Shown here piece after piece: positions 15,845 through 25,354 of a stretch of DNA of 64,000 nt. The notes beneath the pieces were generated by a model. The model searched no databases. It saw nothing but the letters and a program-made list of their open reading frames with translations, and was not told where the DNA came from. Each line of letters begins with the position of its first letter. Positions within the stretch are counted from its first letter, which is position 1. This DNA is from Chloroflexota bacterium. Its GTDB lineage: Bacteria > Chloroflexota > Dehalococcoidia > Tepidiformales > Tepidiformaceae. Location: assembly GCA_026702615.1 (NCBI GenBank), contig JAPPBY010000020.1:1-64000 (forward strand), given 5' to 3'. Position numbers and translations under genes: made by a program.

Positions 15845-17139
15845 TCGGCATTCTGAAAGGCCTCGCGACCACCTTCTCGACGTTCACGCGGCGTCCGGTG
15901 ACCATCCAGTACCCGGACGAGAAGCACGAGCTCTCCGAGCGTCAGCGCAGCTTCCCCGTGCTGACGTGGGACTTCGACCACGACGAGCCCTTCTGCACGG
16001 GCTGCAACATCTGCGTGCGGAACTGCCCGGTCGACTGCATGACGGCCGTGATGCACGACAACCCGAAGCACCCCGAGGGCACGAGCGACCGCCGCAAGAT
16101 CATCGAGAAGTTCTGGATCGACTACGCGCGCTGCATGCGCTGCAACATCTGCATCGAGGTCTGCCCCTTCGAGGCGATCGCGATGGACAACACGTGGGAG
16201 GGGCACGAGCACTCCGCCTACGACCGCCGCGACCTGCACAAGGACATCGAGGACCTGCTGGAGGCGAGCAAGAGCGGCAGGCTGCCCAACCCCTTCCGCC
16301 CGCTGGACAACATCGAGACCAACGCGGCCCTGGCCGAGGGCGAGGAGCCGCCCGCCATCGGCTTCTCCGGGGCGCGGCCGGAGGCGCAGGACGCGCAGGC
16401 CGAGCGCATCGCGCAGGGTCTGGGCGCGGCCATTCAGGAACGCGAGCCGGAGGTACAGGCGCAGGCGGCGACGGCCGCCGCGGGCGCCACCGCCGAGGAC
16501 GACGAGGTCGCCTCGCTCTCGCCGCGCAAGCTGCGCGCCCGCCGCATGAAGGCGGAGCGCGAAGCGCGGGCCGAGCGCGAAGCGGGCGAGGTGAGCGAGG
16601 AGACCATCGCCTCGCTGCGGCGCTACGCCAGCGAGATGTACACGGAGATCACGGGTGAGCCCGTGCCGCCCATCGGCACCCCCGCGCCGGCGGCCGCCCC
16701 GGCCGCCCCGGCAGCGGCAGCCGCCCCCGCAGGCGACGTTGGCGACCCGAACTCGCCGCGCAAGGTCCGAGCCCGCCGCATGAAGGCCGAGCGCGGCGCG
16801 CGCGAGCACATCGAGAAGGGCGAGGAGGTCCCGGCGGAGCTCCTGCAGACGCTGAACGACACCGAGAGCGCGCTCTACAAGGAGATCACGGGGAACGACC
16901 CGGCCCCCGCGGGCGCGGCCCCGGCTGCGGCTCCCGCCGCCGCCCCGGCTGCCGCCGGCGCGCAGGGCGACCCGAACTCCCCGCGCAAGCTGCGCGCCCG
17001 CCGCATGAAGGCCGAGCGCACCGCACGCGAGCACGTCGAGAAGGGCGAGCCCATCCCCGAGGACATCGTCGCGACCATTACCGAGCTCGGCGGTACGCTG
17101 CCGGCCGCTGAGGACAGCGGAGGGGGCGGCAGCGCGTGA
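15841..17139 (+). CDS. nuoI: NADH-quinone oxidoreductase subunit I with long triple-repeat tail
   Basis: A 432-residue protein, more than twice the usual NuoI size. Residues 1-160 are a normal ferredoxin-like NuoI with two 4Fe-4S sites (CTGCNICVRNCP from about residue 52; CMRCNICIEVCP from about 98). From about residue 226 there are three related modules (starts about 226, 302 and 377), each opening with SPRK(L/V)RARRMKAER, continuing as a charged helix with a GE.(V/I)(S/P) turn. The first two end LY/MY-EITG. Ala/Pro-rich linkers separate them. Coupled by overlaps to nuoH and nuoJ. The tail's role is unknown; see findings. Confidence 0.95.
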   Translation: MIGILKGLATTFSTFTRRPVTIQYPDEKHELSERQRSFPVLTWDFDHDEPFCTGCNICVRNCPVDCMTAVMHDNPKHPEGTSDRRKIIEKFWIDYARCMRCNICIEVCPFEAIAMDNTWEGHEHSAYDRRDLHKDIEDLLEASKSGRLPNPFRPLDNIETNAALAEGEEPPAIGFSGARPEAQDAQAERIAQGLGAAIQEREPEVQAQAATAAAGATAEDDEVASLSPRKLRARRMKAEREARAEREAGEVSEETIASLRRYASEMYTEITGEPVPPIGTPAPAAAPAAPAAAAAPAGDVGDPNSPRKVRARRMKAERGAREHIEKGEEVPAELLQTLNDTESALYKEITGNDPAPAGAAPAAAPAAAPAAAGAQGDPNSPRKLRARRMKAERTAREHVEKGEPIPEDIVATITELGGTLPAAEDSGGGGSA

Positions 17140-17639
17140 CCACCGAAGTCCTGTGGTGGATCTTCGCGGTCGCCATCGTGGCGGTCTCCGCGGGCGTGGT
17201 GTTCGCGCGCACGGTCATCCACTCGGCCATCTTCCTCATCCTCAGCCTCGCGGGCGTGGGGGCGATGTACCTCTTCCTCACGATCGAGTTCATCGCGCTC
17301 GTGCAGTTCCTCATCTACGGCGGGGCGGTCACGGTCCTCATCCTGCTGGCGCTCATGCTGACGCGCATGGGCATCGCGGGGAGACCGGAACCGACCACGG
17401 GCGTGCAGGCGCCGTTCGGCGCGCTGGTGGCGGCTGGACTGATGGCGACGCTCATCGGTGTCGCCGTCTCTACCGCCTGGCCCGGTGACCTCGGCCAGAA
17501 CGCCGTGGCGGTCTCGATCGAGAACATCGGTGAGCAGATGTTCCAGAACTTCGGGGCGCCCTTCATGATCACGGCCGCGTTGCTGTTGGTCGCCTTCATC
17601 GGAGCGATCGTCATCGCCCGGCAGGAGGACGAAGACTAG
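17136..17639 (+). CDS. nuoJ: NADH-quinone oxidoreductase subunit J
   Basis: A 167-residue membrane subunit with five spans. The conserved pi-bulge helix is visible as EFIALVQFLIYGGAVTVLILLALML. GTG start overlapping the nuoI stop (GTGA). It ends with a charged QEDED tail. Confidence 0.95.
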   Translation: MTTEVLWWIFAVAIVAVSAGVVFARTVIHSAIFLILSLAGVGAMYLFLTIEFIALVQFLIYGGAVTVLILLALMLTRMGIAGRPEPTTGVQAPFGALVAAGLMATLIGVAVSTAWPGDLGQNAVAVSIENIGEQMFQNFGAPFMITAALLLVAFIGAIVIARQEDED

Positions 17640-17947
17640 TGGTTCCGATGGAGAACTACCTGGTCCTCAGCGGGATCATCTTCTCGCTCGGCGTCTACGG
17701 CGTGCTCGCGCGCCGCAACGCGGTGCTGGTGCTGATGAGCGTGGAGCTGATGCTGAACGCGGTCAGCCTGAACTTCGTGGCGTTCTCCGCCTACCTCGAC
17801 CCGGACAAGGCGACGGGCATCATCTTCGCTGTCTTCGTCATCGCCGTGGCCGCCGCCGAGGTTGGCCTGGCGCTCGCCATCGTCATCCGGCTCTTCCGCA
17901 ACCGTTCGACTGCCAACGTGGACGAGGCGGCCACGATGCGGTGGTAG
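17639..17947 (+). CDS. nuoK: NADH-quinone oxidoreductase subunit K
   Basis: A 102-residue three-span antiporter-like subunit. Conserved Glu residues lie in VLMSVELMLNAVSLNFVAF and VAAAEVGLALAIVIRLFR. Start taken as GTG overlapping the nuoJ stop; an in-frame ATG at 17648 is equally possible and would give 99 residues. Confidence 0.95.
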   Translation: MVPMENYLVLSGIIFSLGVYGVLARRNAVLVLMSVELMLNAVSLNFVAFSAYLDPDKATGIIFAVFVIAVAAAEVGLALAIVIRLFRNRSTANVDEAATMRW

Positions 17948-17959
17948 GGGGAGCGGTCC

Positions 17960-19846
17960 ATGGCTGAGCACGCCTGGATCCTGGCGGCCGTCCCCGGCAT
18001 TGCCTTCATCGTGATGGCGGCTCTTGGCCGCAATCTCCCGCGCCAGGGCGACTGGCTGGCGGTGCTCTGCGCGACGAGCATCTTCGGCCTCTTCTTCGCC
18101 GTGCTGGCGAACTTCCTCAACCTTGGAGGCGGCGCCTGGCCCGTCCTGAACAGCATCGAGTGGACGGCGATCGGGGACTTCAAGCTGAACATGGGCATCG
18201 CCGTGGACCCGATCACGATCGTGATGCTAGCCGTCATCACGACGGTGGCGCTGATGGTGAACATCTTCTCAGTCGGCTACATGAAGGGTGAGCCGCGCTA
18301 CTGGTGGTACTTCGCCGTCCTGCAGCTGTTCGTCGCCTCGATGCTGATGCTGGTGCTGGCCGACAACCTGCTCCTGCTCTACGTGGCCTGGGAGCTGGTG
18401 GGCTTGAGCTCGTTCCTGCTCATCGGACACTACTGGGAGCGGCGCTCGGCGGTGGAGGCGGCGAAGAAGGCGTTCATCACGACCCGCGTGGGCGACGTCG
18501 GCCTCCTCATCGGCATCATCCTGTTCTGGGAAGCGACGGGGACCTTCAACATCCTCGACATCATCCACTACGTCGAAGAGGGCGCCATCGGCGATACCCG
18601 CCTCTTCGTGACGATGATGTTCATCCTGCTGGGGGCGATGGGGAAGAGCGCGCAGCTGCCCTTCCACGTCTGGCTCCCCGACGCGATGGAGGGCCCGACG
18701 CCGGTCAGCGCTCTCATCCACGCGGCCACGATGGTGGTGGCGGGCGTCTACCTGGTGGCGCGCCTGCTGCCCGTGTTCGAGGCGGCCGGCGCACTCGACG
18801 TCGTTCTGGTCATCGGGCTGCTGACGGCCCTCTTCAGCGGGGTGGTGGCCTTCGCGCAAACGGATATCAAGAAGGTGCTCGCCTATTCCACGGTGAGCCA
18901 GCTGGGGTTCATGTTCGTCGCCCTGGGGGCGGGGTACGCGAGCGCCGGCATGTTCCACCTGTTCACGCACGCCTTCTTCAAGGCGCTGCTCTTCCTGGGG
19001 GCGGGGTCGGTCATCATCGGCACGCACCACCACCAGGAGATGGGCCAGCTGGGAGGGTTATGGCGGAAGATGCCCATTACCGCGGGCACCTTCCTCATAG
19101 GCTCGTTAGCCCTGGCGGGGCTGTTCCCGCTGGCGGGCTTCTGGAGCAAGGACGAGATCCTGCACGCGGTTGAGGGCCAGGGAACCTTCTTCTTCTTCCT
19201 CATCTCGATCGCCGCGATCATGACGGCCTTCTATACGGCGCGGCTCTTCGTCCGCACCTTCCTGGGCAAGCCACAGGACGAGGAGATCGCCAGCCACACG
19301 CGCGAGACCGGCCCCGTCATGACGCTGCCGCTCGTCTTCCTCGCCTTCATGTCGATCGTGGCAGGCTTCTTCATCTTCCACGACTTCGGCAGCGCGTTCG
19401 GCTTCCCGGGCGGGTTCAGCGAGTTCGTGTTCCTGCACTACCCGCATGCGTTCCACGTGGACTGGGGCCTCGTCGGCCTTTCCACGGCGCTCTTCGTGAT
19501 CGGCACCTTCGGCGGCGCCTGGTTCTACTGGAACGGCCGCCTGGACCGCTCGACGGTGATGGCCGAGTGGCAGCCGAAGGTCTACGAGATGGTGCAGCGC
19601 AAGTTCTACTTCGATGACCTGTACCAGTTCCTCATCGACCGCGTGGTGCTGGGCTTCAGCTACCTCGTGAGCTGGTTCGACCGCTTCGCCGTGAACGACA
19701 CGGGCGTCGACGGGTCGGCGACGATGACGGGCTACGCGGGATTCCTGCTCAAACACCTGCAGACGGGGCGCGTGCCGAACTACGCGATGGCGATCGCGGC
19801 GGGCGTAGTCGCCCTCACGCTCATCAGCCTGGCGGTCGGGAGCTAG
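17960..19846 (+). CDS. nuoL: NADH-quinone oxidoreductase subunit L
   Basis: A 628-residue distal proton-pumping subunit, MrpA/antiporter-like. Conserved features: YVAWELVGLSSFLLIGHYW (key Glu), GKSAQLPFHVWLPDAMEGPTPVSALIHAATMV (Lys and His of the channel) and the long C-terminal lateral helix region. GGGGAG lies upstream of the ATG, so it has its own ribosome-binding site. Confidence 0.96.
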   Translation: MAEHAWILAAVPGIAFIVMAALGRNLPRQGDWLAVLCATSIFGLFFAVLANFLNLGGGAWPVLNSIEWTAIGDFKLNMGIAVDPITIVMLAVITTVALMVNIFSVGYMKGEPRYWWYFAVLQLFVASMLMLVLADNLLLLYVAWELVGLSSFLLIGHYWERRSAVEAAKKAFITTRVGDVGLLIGIILFWEATGTFNILDIIHYVEEGAIGDTRLFVTMMFILLGAMGKSAQLPFHVWLPDAMEGPTPVSALIHAATMVVAGVYLVARLLPVFEAAGALDVVLVIGLLTALFSGVVAFAQTDIKKVLAYSTVSQLGFMFVALGAGYASAGMFHLFTHAFFKALLFLGAGSVIIGTHHHQEMGQLGGLWRKMPITAGTFLIGSLALAGLFPLAGFWSKDEILHAVEGQGTFFFFLISIAAIMTAFYTARLFVRTFLGKPQDEEIASHTRETGPVMTLPLVFLAFMSIVAGFFIFHDFGSAFGFPGGFSEFVFLHYPHAFHVDWGLVGLSTALFVIGTFGGAWFYWNGRLDRSTVMAEWQPKVYEMVQRKFYFDDLYQFLIDRVVLGFSYLVSWFDRFAVNDTGVDGSATMTGYAGFLLKHLQTGRVPNYAMAIAAGVVALTLISLAVGS

Positions 19847-19849
19847 GGC

Positions 19850-21349
19850 ATGGATACCGCGCAGGGCTACGTACTGGTAACCGCGCTCGCGCTGCCGCTA
19901 CTGGCGGCGGGCGTGCTGCTGTTCGTGCCGGGCTCGCAGAAGATGATGGCCCGCTACTTCTCGGCCGTCATCGGCGCGATCCTGCTGGGACTCTCCGTGT
20001 ACGTCTTCCTCGCCTACCAGGCGGGCGGCGACGTGCTCCAGATGCAACTGCGCTGGGCCTGGATCGAGAACGTCGGCTTCCTCGGTGAGAACGGCATCTC
20101 CCTGCACCTGGGCGTCGACGGCATCTCCGCACTGCTGACGCTGCTCACGGGCGTGGTCGCCTTCGCGGGCACGCTCATCGCGTGGAAGCTGGAGTACCGC
20201 GCCAAAGACTTCTTCATCCTTTTCTGGATCCTGATCGCGGGCGTCTACGGAACGTTCTTCGCGCTGGACCTGTTCTTCTTCTTCTTCTTCTACGAGCTGG
20301 CGGTGGTGCCGCTCTACATGCTCATCGGCATCTGGGGCTCGACGCGCAAGGAATACGGCGCGATGAAGCTCACGCTGATGCTGGTGGGCGGCTCCGTCGG
20401 CATCTGGATCGGCATCTTCGCGGTCGTGCACGAGGCGGGCCTCGGCACCTTCGACCTGCCCACCCTCTGGGAGGCCGGCCAGAACGGTCTCATCAGCGCC
20501 GAGACGCAGAAGATCATCTTCCCCTTCTTCGCCGTGGGCTGCGGCGTGCTGGCGGGCCTCTGGCCGCTGCACACGTGGTCGCCCGACGGCCACATGTCGG
20601 CGCCCACCTCGGTCTCGATGGTGCACGCGGGCGTGCTGATGAAGCTAGGCGCCTTCGGCATCATCCGCCTGGGCATCCAGATCCTGCCCGAGGGCGCGGA
20701 GTTCTGGATGCCGGCGCTGCTGGTGCTGGGCACGATCGGCGCCCTCTACGGCGCGATCGCGGCGCTCACGCAGCGGGACTTCAAGCTGATCAGCGGCTAC
20801 AGCTCCGTGAGCCACATGGGCTACGTGCTCATCGGCCTGGCGACCCTGCACGAGGTCGGCGTCAGCGGCGCCGCCCTGCAGATGTTCAGCCACGGCGTGA
20901 TGACGGCCCTCGTCTTCCTCCTCATCGGGGCGCTCTACGATCAGGCGCACACGCGCGACCTGAGCGACTTCGGCGGTGTGGCGAAGGTGATGCCCTTATG
21001 GGTGATCGCCTACGTGGTGGCGGGCCTCGCGAACGTAGGCTTACCCGGCCTCTCGGGCTTCACGGCGGAGTTCCACATCTTCGTCGGGGCGTTCCGCACG
21101 TATCCGGTCTTTGGAGGGTTAGCCATCCTCGCGGCGGCGATCGCGGCGGCGTACATGCTGCGCATGTTCGGCGTGGTGTTCTTCGGACCGCTCAACCCCC
21201 GCTGGAAGGATCTGAAGGATCTCTCGCCCCTTGAGACGATCTCGGCGGCGCTCCTCATCCTCTCCATGCTGGCGATGGGCCTCTGGTGGTCGCCCTTCAC
21301 AGACCGGCTGGCGAATACGGTCACGAGCCTCCCGGGGGTGATTAGCTGA
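19850..21349 (+). CDS. nuoM: NADH-quinone oxidoreductase subunit M
   Basis: A 499-residue proton-pumping antiporter-like subunit. FFFFFFYELAVVPLYMLIGIWG carries the conserved Glu, and GLWPLHTWSPDGHMSAPTSVSMVHAGVLMKLG the channel residues. It follows nuoL after 3 nt. The stop overlaps the nuoN start by one base (TGATG). Confidence 0.96.
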   Translation: MDTAQGYVLVTALALPLLAAGVLLFVPGSQKMMARYFSAVIGAILLGLSVYVFLAYQAGGDVLQMQLRWAWIENVGFLGENGISLHLGVDGISALLTLLTGVVAFAGTLIAWKLEYRAKDFFILFWILIAGVYGTFFALDLFFFFFFYELAVVPLYMLIGIWGSTRKEYGAMKLTLMLVGGSVGIWIGIFAVVHEAGLGTFDLPTLWEAGQNGLISAETQKIIFPFFAVGCGVLAGLWPLHTWSPDGHMSAPTSVSMVHAGVLMKLGAFGIIRLGIQILPEGAEFWMPALLVLGTIGALYGAIAALTQRDFKLISGYSSVSHMGYVLIGLATLHEVGVSGAALQMFSHGVMTALVFLLIGALYDQAHTRDLSDFGGVAKVMPLWVIAYVVAGLANVGLPGLSGFTAEFHIFVGAFRTYPVFGGLAILAAAIAAAYMLRMFGVVFFGPLNPRWKDLKDLSPLETISAALLILSMLAMGLWWSPFTDRLANTVTSLPGVIS

Positions 21350-22836
21350 TGCGTGATTTCACCCTCTTCATCCCCGAATTCATCGCCATTTCGGGAGCCA
21401 TCGCGATCCTCGCGGCGGAGCTTATCTGGCCGAAGATCCGGAAGGACTACCTCGCCTACGCGACGGCTGCAGGCGCGCTCGGCTGGCTCATCGCGGCCAT
21501 CCCCTACATCGGCGACACGGCCGGCGACTTCGAGGGCGTGCTCCTCACGGACGACTTCACGACGTACTTCCGCATCCTCGCGGCGGGCATCGTGATGGCG
21601 ATCGCGCTCATCTCGGCGCACTACATGCGCGACCGCACGAGCACCGCAGGCGAGTACTACGGCCTCCTGCTCGTGGCCGGCACGGGCATGGTGCTGATGG
21701 CCGCCTCGCGCGAGCTGCTGACGGCCTACATGTCCCTCGAGCTGCTGAGCTTCTCGCTGTACATCCTGGTCGGCTACTTCAAGCGCGACCGGCTGAGCAA
21801 CGAGGCGAGCCTGAAGTACATCCTGCTGGGCGCCTTCTCCAGCGCCATGCTCCTCTACGGCATCAGTCTCATCTACGGCGTCACGGGCACGACCTCGTAC
21901 GAGGGCATCGCCGAGGCGCTGGCGGCACGCGAAGGCGGTACCGACGCGGCAACGGTCGTAGGCATCATGCTGATCGTGGCGGGCGTCGGCTTCAAGGTGT
22001 CGGCGGCGCCGTTCCACATGTGGGCGCCTGACGCCTACCAAGGCGCCCCGCTGCCGATCACGGCATTCCTCTCGACGGCCTCGAAGGCGGCTGGCTTCGC
22101 CCTCATCCTGCGGCTCTTCACGGGCGCGCTGGTGGTAGACGCGGTGGAGTGGCGGGCGGTGATCGCGGCTCTGGCGGCGATCACGATGACGGCGGGCAAC
22201 CTCCTCGCCATCCAGCAGACGAACCTGAAGCGGCTGGTCGCGTACAGCTCGATCGGGCAGGTGGGCTACATGCTCGTGGCCATCGCCGCGATCGGGTACG
22301 GCGACGCCGCCACGGCGGAGAGCGCCTCGAGCGCGCTGCTCCTGCACATCGTGGGCTACACGGTCTCGACACTGGCGCTGTTCACGGCGCTGACGGCGCA
22401 CTACAACCGCACGGGCGACGACAGCATCGCCGGGCTGCGTGGCCTGGCCGAGACGCAGCCGTTCCTGGCGCTGGTGATCACGGCCTCGCTCTTCTCGTTC
22501 GCGGGGTTACCGTTCTTTGCAGGCTTCGCGACCAAGCTGCTGCTGTTCCAGGCGAGCACGACGGAGGGGCTGCTGTGGCTGGTGGGTCTGGCGGCGGCAA
22601 ACAGCTTCGTAAGCCTCTACTACTACCTCATGGTCATGCGACAGATGTACCTATTCGATCCGCCCGAAGGGCAGACGCGGTTCCGGCCCTCGCCCCTGCT
22701 GGGCGCGCTGGCGGGACTGCTGCTGCTGGGCGTGCTCTTCATCGGCGTGTACCCGCAGCCCGCCTTCGAGGCCACCGACCGTGCGGCCTCAGCCCTGTTC
22801 GAGGTGAGCGCTTCCGGCCTCATCCGCCTGCCGTAG
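21349..22836 (+). CDS. nuoN: NADH-quinone oxidoreductase subunit N
   Basis: A 495-residue third antiporter-like subunit. MSLELLSFSLYILVGYFKRD and GVGFKVSAAPFHMWAPDAYQGAPLPITAFLSTASK contain the conserved Glu and Lys residues of the proton channel. Last gene of the operon; no nuoE, nuoF or nuoG follows. It is convergent with the gene at 22840, leaving only 3 nt between stops. Confidence 0.96.
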   Translation: MRDFTLFIPEFIAISGAIAILAAELIWPKIRKDYLAYATAAGALGWLIAAIPYIGDTAGDFEGVLLTDDFTTYFRILAAGIVMAIALISAHYMRDRTSTAGEYYGLLLVAGTGMVLMAASRELLTAYMSLELLSFSLYILVGYFKRDRLSNEASLKYILLGAFSSAMLLYGISLIYGVTGTTSYEGIAEALAAREGGTDAATVVGIMLIVAGVGFKVSAAPFHMWAPDAYQGAPLPITAFLSTASKAAGFALILRLFTGALVVDAVEWRAVIAALAAITMTAGNLLAIQQTNLKRLVAYSSIGQVGYMLVAIAAIGYGDAATAESASSALLLHIVGYTVSTLALFTALTAHYNRTGDDSIAGLRGLAETQPFLALVITASLFSFAGLPFFAGFATKLLLFQASTTEGLLWLVGLAAANSFVSLYYYLMVMRQMYLFDPPEGQTRFRPSPLLGALAGLLLLGVLFIGVYPQPAFEATDRAASALFEVSASGLIRLP

Positions 22837-22839
22837 CGG

Positions 22840-23157
22840 CTAGCTCTGGCCGATCTCCCCGAGACTGATCGTGTCATCGCCAGCTTCGGCATCGCCGTAG
22901 ACGCCGGCCGGGACGCCCTTCCAGACCGTCACGATGAAGTCCTCGCGGAAGGGGTCGGCAGTCATCGCGAGCTGCTCGTCGACGGCGTCGATGAGCTCGC
23001 GCACGCGGTCGTCGCTGGCGTCGGCAGTGGTGCAAAGGGTGGCGTGGATGTTGGCCCCCTGGATGTGCAGGTCCACGCGCCCCACGATCTCGCCGTCATC
23101 CAGCACCGTGTAGGACTCGGAGTGAGGTGTGCGCACCTCGCGGTCGAAGCTGATCAC
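22840..23157 (-). CDS. Small conserved hypothetical protein downstream of proA
   Basis: A 105-residue acidic soluble protein, not recognised. It has alternating beta and alpha character (YTVLDDGEIVGRVDLHIQGANIHATLC, then DDRVRELIDAVDEQLAM). The start was set at GTG 23157 because GGGAGG lies 7 nt upstream. It follows proA by 52 nt on the same strand and is probably cotranscribed. Confidence 0.65.
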   Translation of the reverse strand: MISFDREVRTPHSESYTVLDDGEIVGRVDLHIQGANIHATLCTTADASDDRVRELIDAVDEQLAMTADPFREDFIVTVWKGVPAGVYGDAEAGDDTISLGEIGQS

Positions 23158-23209
23158 GTTCGGTCCTCCCGATAAGTCTGGTAGTGAGGGAACAGCAGGG
23201 TCGGTCCGC

Positions 23210-24490
23210 TCATGCGGGCCGGACGTGGCCCGCGCCAAGGACCATCCACTTGTAACTGGTGAGTTCGACGAGCCCCATGGGCCCGCGGGCGTGCATTTTC
23301 TGCGTGGAGATGCCGATCTCGGCGCCGAGCCCGAACTGGGCGCCGTCGGTGAACTGCGTGCTTGCGTTCACGTACACCACGGCCGCGTCGACCTCGGACG
23401 TGAAGCGCATGGCGTTCTCGTAGCTGTCGGTGATGACGGCCTCGCTGTGCTTGCTGCTGTGCGCCTCGATGTGCGCCAGCGCCTCGTCCATCGAGGGGAC
23501 GATGCGCACGCCCGCACGCAGGGCGAGGTGCTCCGTGTCCCAGTCGTCGGGGCCTGCGGTCTCGACGTTCAAGCCGGGGATGTTCAATCCCGCCAGCAGG
23601 TCGAGTGAACGGTCGTCGCCGAGCAGGGTGACCGTGCCCGCCCAGCGCTCGCCGAGGGAGCGCAGCAGGTCGGGGGCGACCGCCTCGTGCACGAGCAACG
23701 TATCGAGGGCGTTGCAGATGCTGTAGCGGCGGGTCTTGGCGTTGTCGACCACCTTCAGGGCCATCGCCAGGTCGGCTTCGGCGTCGACGTAGGTGTGGGA
23801 GACGGCCTCGCCGTGCGCGACGACTGGCATGGTCGCGGTCTCGCGCACGTAGTCGATGAGCCCGGCCCCGCCGCGCGGCACCATCAGGTCGATGACGTCG
23901 TGCATGCGCAGCAGCTCGTCGATGTGGGCGCGATCGGGGTCGCGGATAACCTGCACGGACTCCGCAGGAAGCTCTGAGCCCTCCAGGGCATCCCCCAGCA
24001 CGTCGCCGAGGACGGCGGTGCTGTGCACGGCTTCCTTGCCACCACGAAGCACAGAGGCATTGCCGCTCTTGAGGCAGAGCGTTGCGATATCGATCGTCAC
24101 GTTCGGACGCGACTCGTAGATGCAGGCGACCACGCCCAGGGGCACGCGCTTGCGCGATATCTGAAGGCCGTTCGGGAGGGTGCGCGCGTCGATCGTCTCG
24201 CCGACGGGGTCGGGGAGGGAGGCGATGTGGCGTGTATCGGCGGCCATGCCGGCGATGCGGGCGGGGGTCAGCGTCAGGCGCTCGAGGAAGTAGTCATCGA
24301 GTCCAGCTTCGCGGCCCGCGACGAGGTCCTTCTCGTTCGCGGCGAGGATGGCGTCCTCGCGCTCGAGCAGGAGGGCGGCGATGCGCTCGAGCGCGTCGTT
24401 CTTGGCGTCGGTGGAAGCAACGCCAAGACGCCGGGAAGCCGCTCGCGCGGCCTCGGCCTGCTCGCGGACGCGCGAAAGGGTGGTGGTCAT
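23210..24490 (-). CDS. proA: Gamma-glutamyl phosphate reductase
   Basis: A 426-residue NADPH-dependent enzyme of proline synthesis reducing gamma-glutamyl phosphate to the semialdehyde. Motifs: VPLGVVACIYESRPNVTID, LKSGNASVLRGGKEA, the Cys-containing TRRYSICNALDTLLVHE (catalytic Cys) and FGLGAEIGISTQKMHARGPMGLVELTSYKW at the C-terminus. The glutamate kinase gene proB is not adjacent. ATG 24490 is 7 nt from TACACT, so the mRNA is probably leaderless. Divergent from coaX. Confidence 0.96.
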   Translation of the reverse strand: MTTTLSRVREQAEAARAASRRLGVASTDAKNDALERIAALLLEREDAILAANEKDLVAGREAGLDDYFLERLTLTPARIAGMAADTRHIASLPDPVGETIDARTLPNGLQISRKRVPLGVVACIYESRPNVTIDIATLCLKSGNASVLRGGKEAVHSTAVLGDVLGDALEGSELPAESVQVIRDPDRAHIDELLRMHDVIDLMVPRGGAGLIDYVRETATMPVVAHGEAVSHTYVDAEADLAMALKVVDNAKTRRYSICNALDTLLVHEAVAPDLLRSLGERWAGTVTLLGDDRSLDLLAGLNIPGLNVETAGPDDWDTEHLALRAGVRIVPSMDEALAHIEAHSSKHSEAVITDSYENAMRFTSEVDAAVVYVNASTQFTDGAQFGLGAEIGISTQKMHARGPMGLVELTSYKWMVLGAGHVRPA

Positions 24491-24497
24491 GCGGGTA

Positions 24498-24503
24498 AGT
24501 GTA
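24498..24503 (-). promoter_or_regulatory. -10 box for leaderless proA
   Basis: TACACT on the minus strand, 7 nt, ATG. Confidence 0.55.
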
Positions 24504-24537
24504 GCCGCTTCCTGTTGTGTGTACGTCGGGGGGACGC

Positions 24538-24543
24538 CTAGGC
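24538..24543 (+). promoter_or_regulatory. Candidate -10 box for coaX
   Basis: TAGGCT, with 43 nt to the coaX ATG, so this transcript would have a short leader. Confidence 0.35.
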
Positions 24544-24586
24544 TTAAGCCAGCACGGGACTCCCTGGAGCCCAGAGCGGCGGCGAC

Positions 24587-25354
24587 ATGCTTCTCGCCCT
24601 CGACATCGGCAACACATCGGTCCATATGGGACTGTTCGCCGGCGAGAACCTGGCGGCGACTTGGCGCGTCGGGGTGGAAGCGGAACGCTCCGCCGATGAA
24701 TACGGCGTCCTGATGCTGAACCTCCTCGCCACGAGCGACCTGACGGCGGAATCGGTCGACGCCTGCATCATCGGCTGCGCGGTTCCCCCCCTCCTCCCCA
24801 CCTTCCAGCGAGTCTGCGCGCGCTACTTCGGCCACGACGCGATGGTGGTGGGACACGGGCTACGGACGGGCGTGCGAATCCTCTACGACAACCCCCGGCA
24901 GGTGGGCGCCGACCGCGTTGTCGATGCGGTGGCGGCGATCAGTATCTATGGGTCGCCCGCCATCGTCGTCGACTTCGGGACGGCGACGGTCTTCGACGCC
25001 ATCGACGCGCAGGGCGACTACCTCGGGGGCGCGATCGCTCCGGGCATCGGCATCGCCAGCGAGACGCTCTTCAGCCGGGCGGCGATGCTCTCGCGCGTCC
25101 AGCTCGAACGCCCGCCGGCGGCGATCGGGCGGAACACCACCCACGCCCTCCAGTCGGGCATCCTGCTCGGGTACGTGGGGCTGGTGGAGGGCATGGTGGC
25201 GCGCTTCCAGGAAGAGCTGGGGGGCGGCGCGACCGTGATCGGCACGGGCGGCTGGGCGAGCGAGATCGCAGCCGAAACGGACGTCATCGACACCGTCGAC
25301 CAGAACCTCACACTACAGGGGCTGCGGCTAATCCATGACCTCAACATTGGCTGA
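24587..25354 (+). CDS. coaX: Type III pantothenate kinase
   Basis: A 255-residue ASKHA-fold kinase phosphorylating pantothenate in the first step of CoA synthesis. N-terminal LLALDIGNTSVHMGLFAGE is the phosphate-binding loop, QVGADRVVDAVAA the pantothenate site, and VVDFGTATVFDAIDAQGDYLGGAIAPGI the second phosphate motif. It overlaps coaBC by 20 nt, so two consecutive CoA-pathway enzymes are translationally coupled. Confidence 0.95.
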   Translation: MLLALDIGNTSVHMGLFAGENLAATWRVGVEAERSADEYGVLMLNLLATSDLTAESVDACIIGCAVPPLLPTFQRVCARYFGHDAMVVGHGLRTGVRILYDNPRQVGADRVVDAVAAISIYGSPAIVVDFGTATVFDAIDAQGDYLGGAIAPGIGIASETLFSRAAMLSRVQLERPPAAIGRNTTHALQSGILLGYVGLVEGMVARFQEELGGGATVIGTGGWASEIAAETDVIDTVDQNLTLQGLRLIHDLNIG

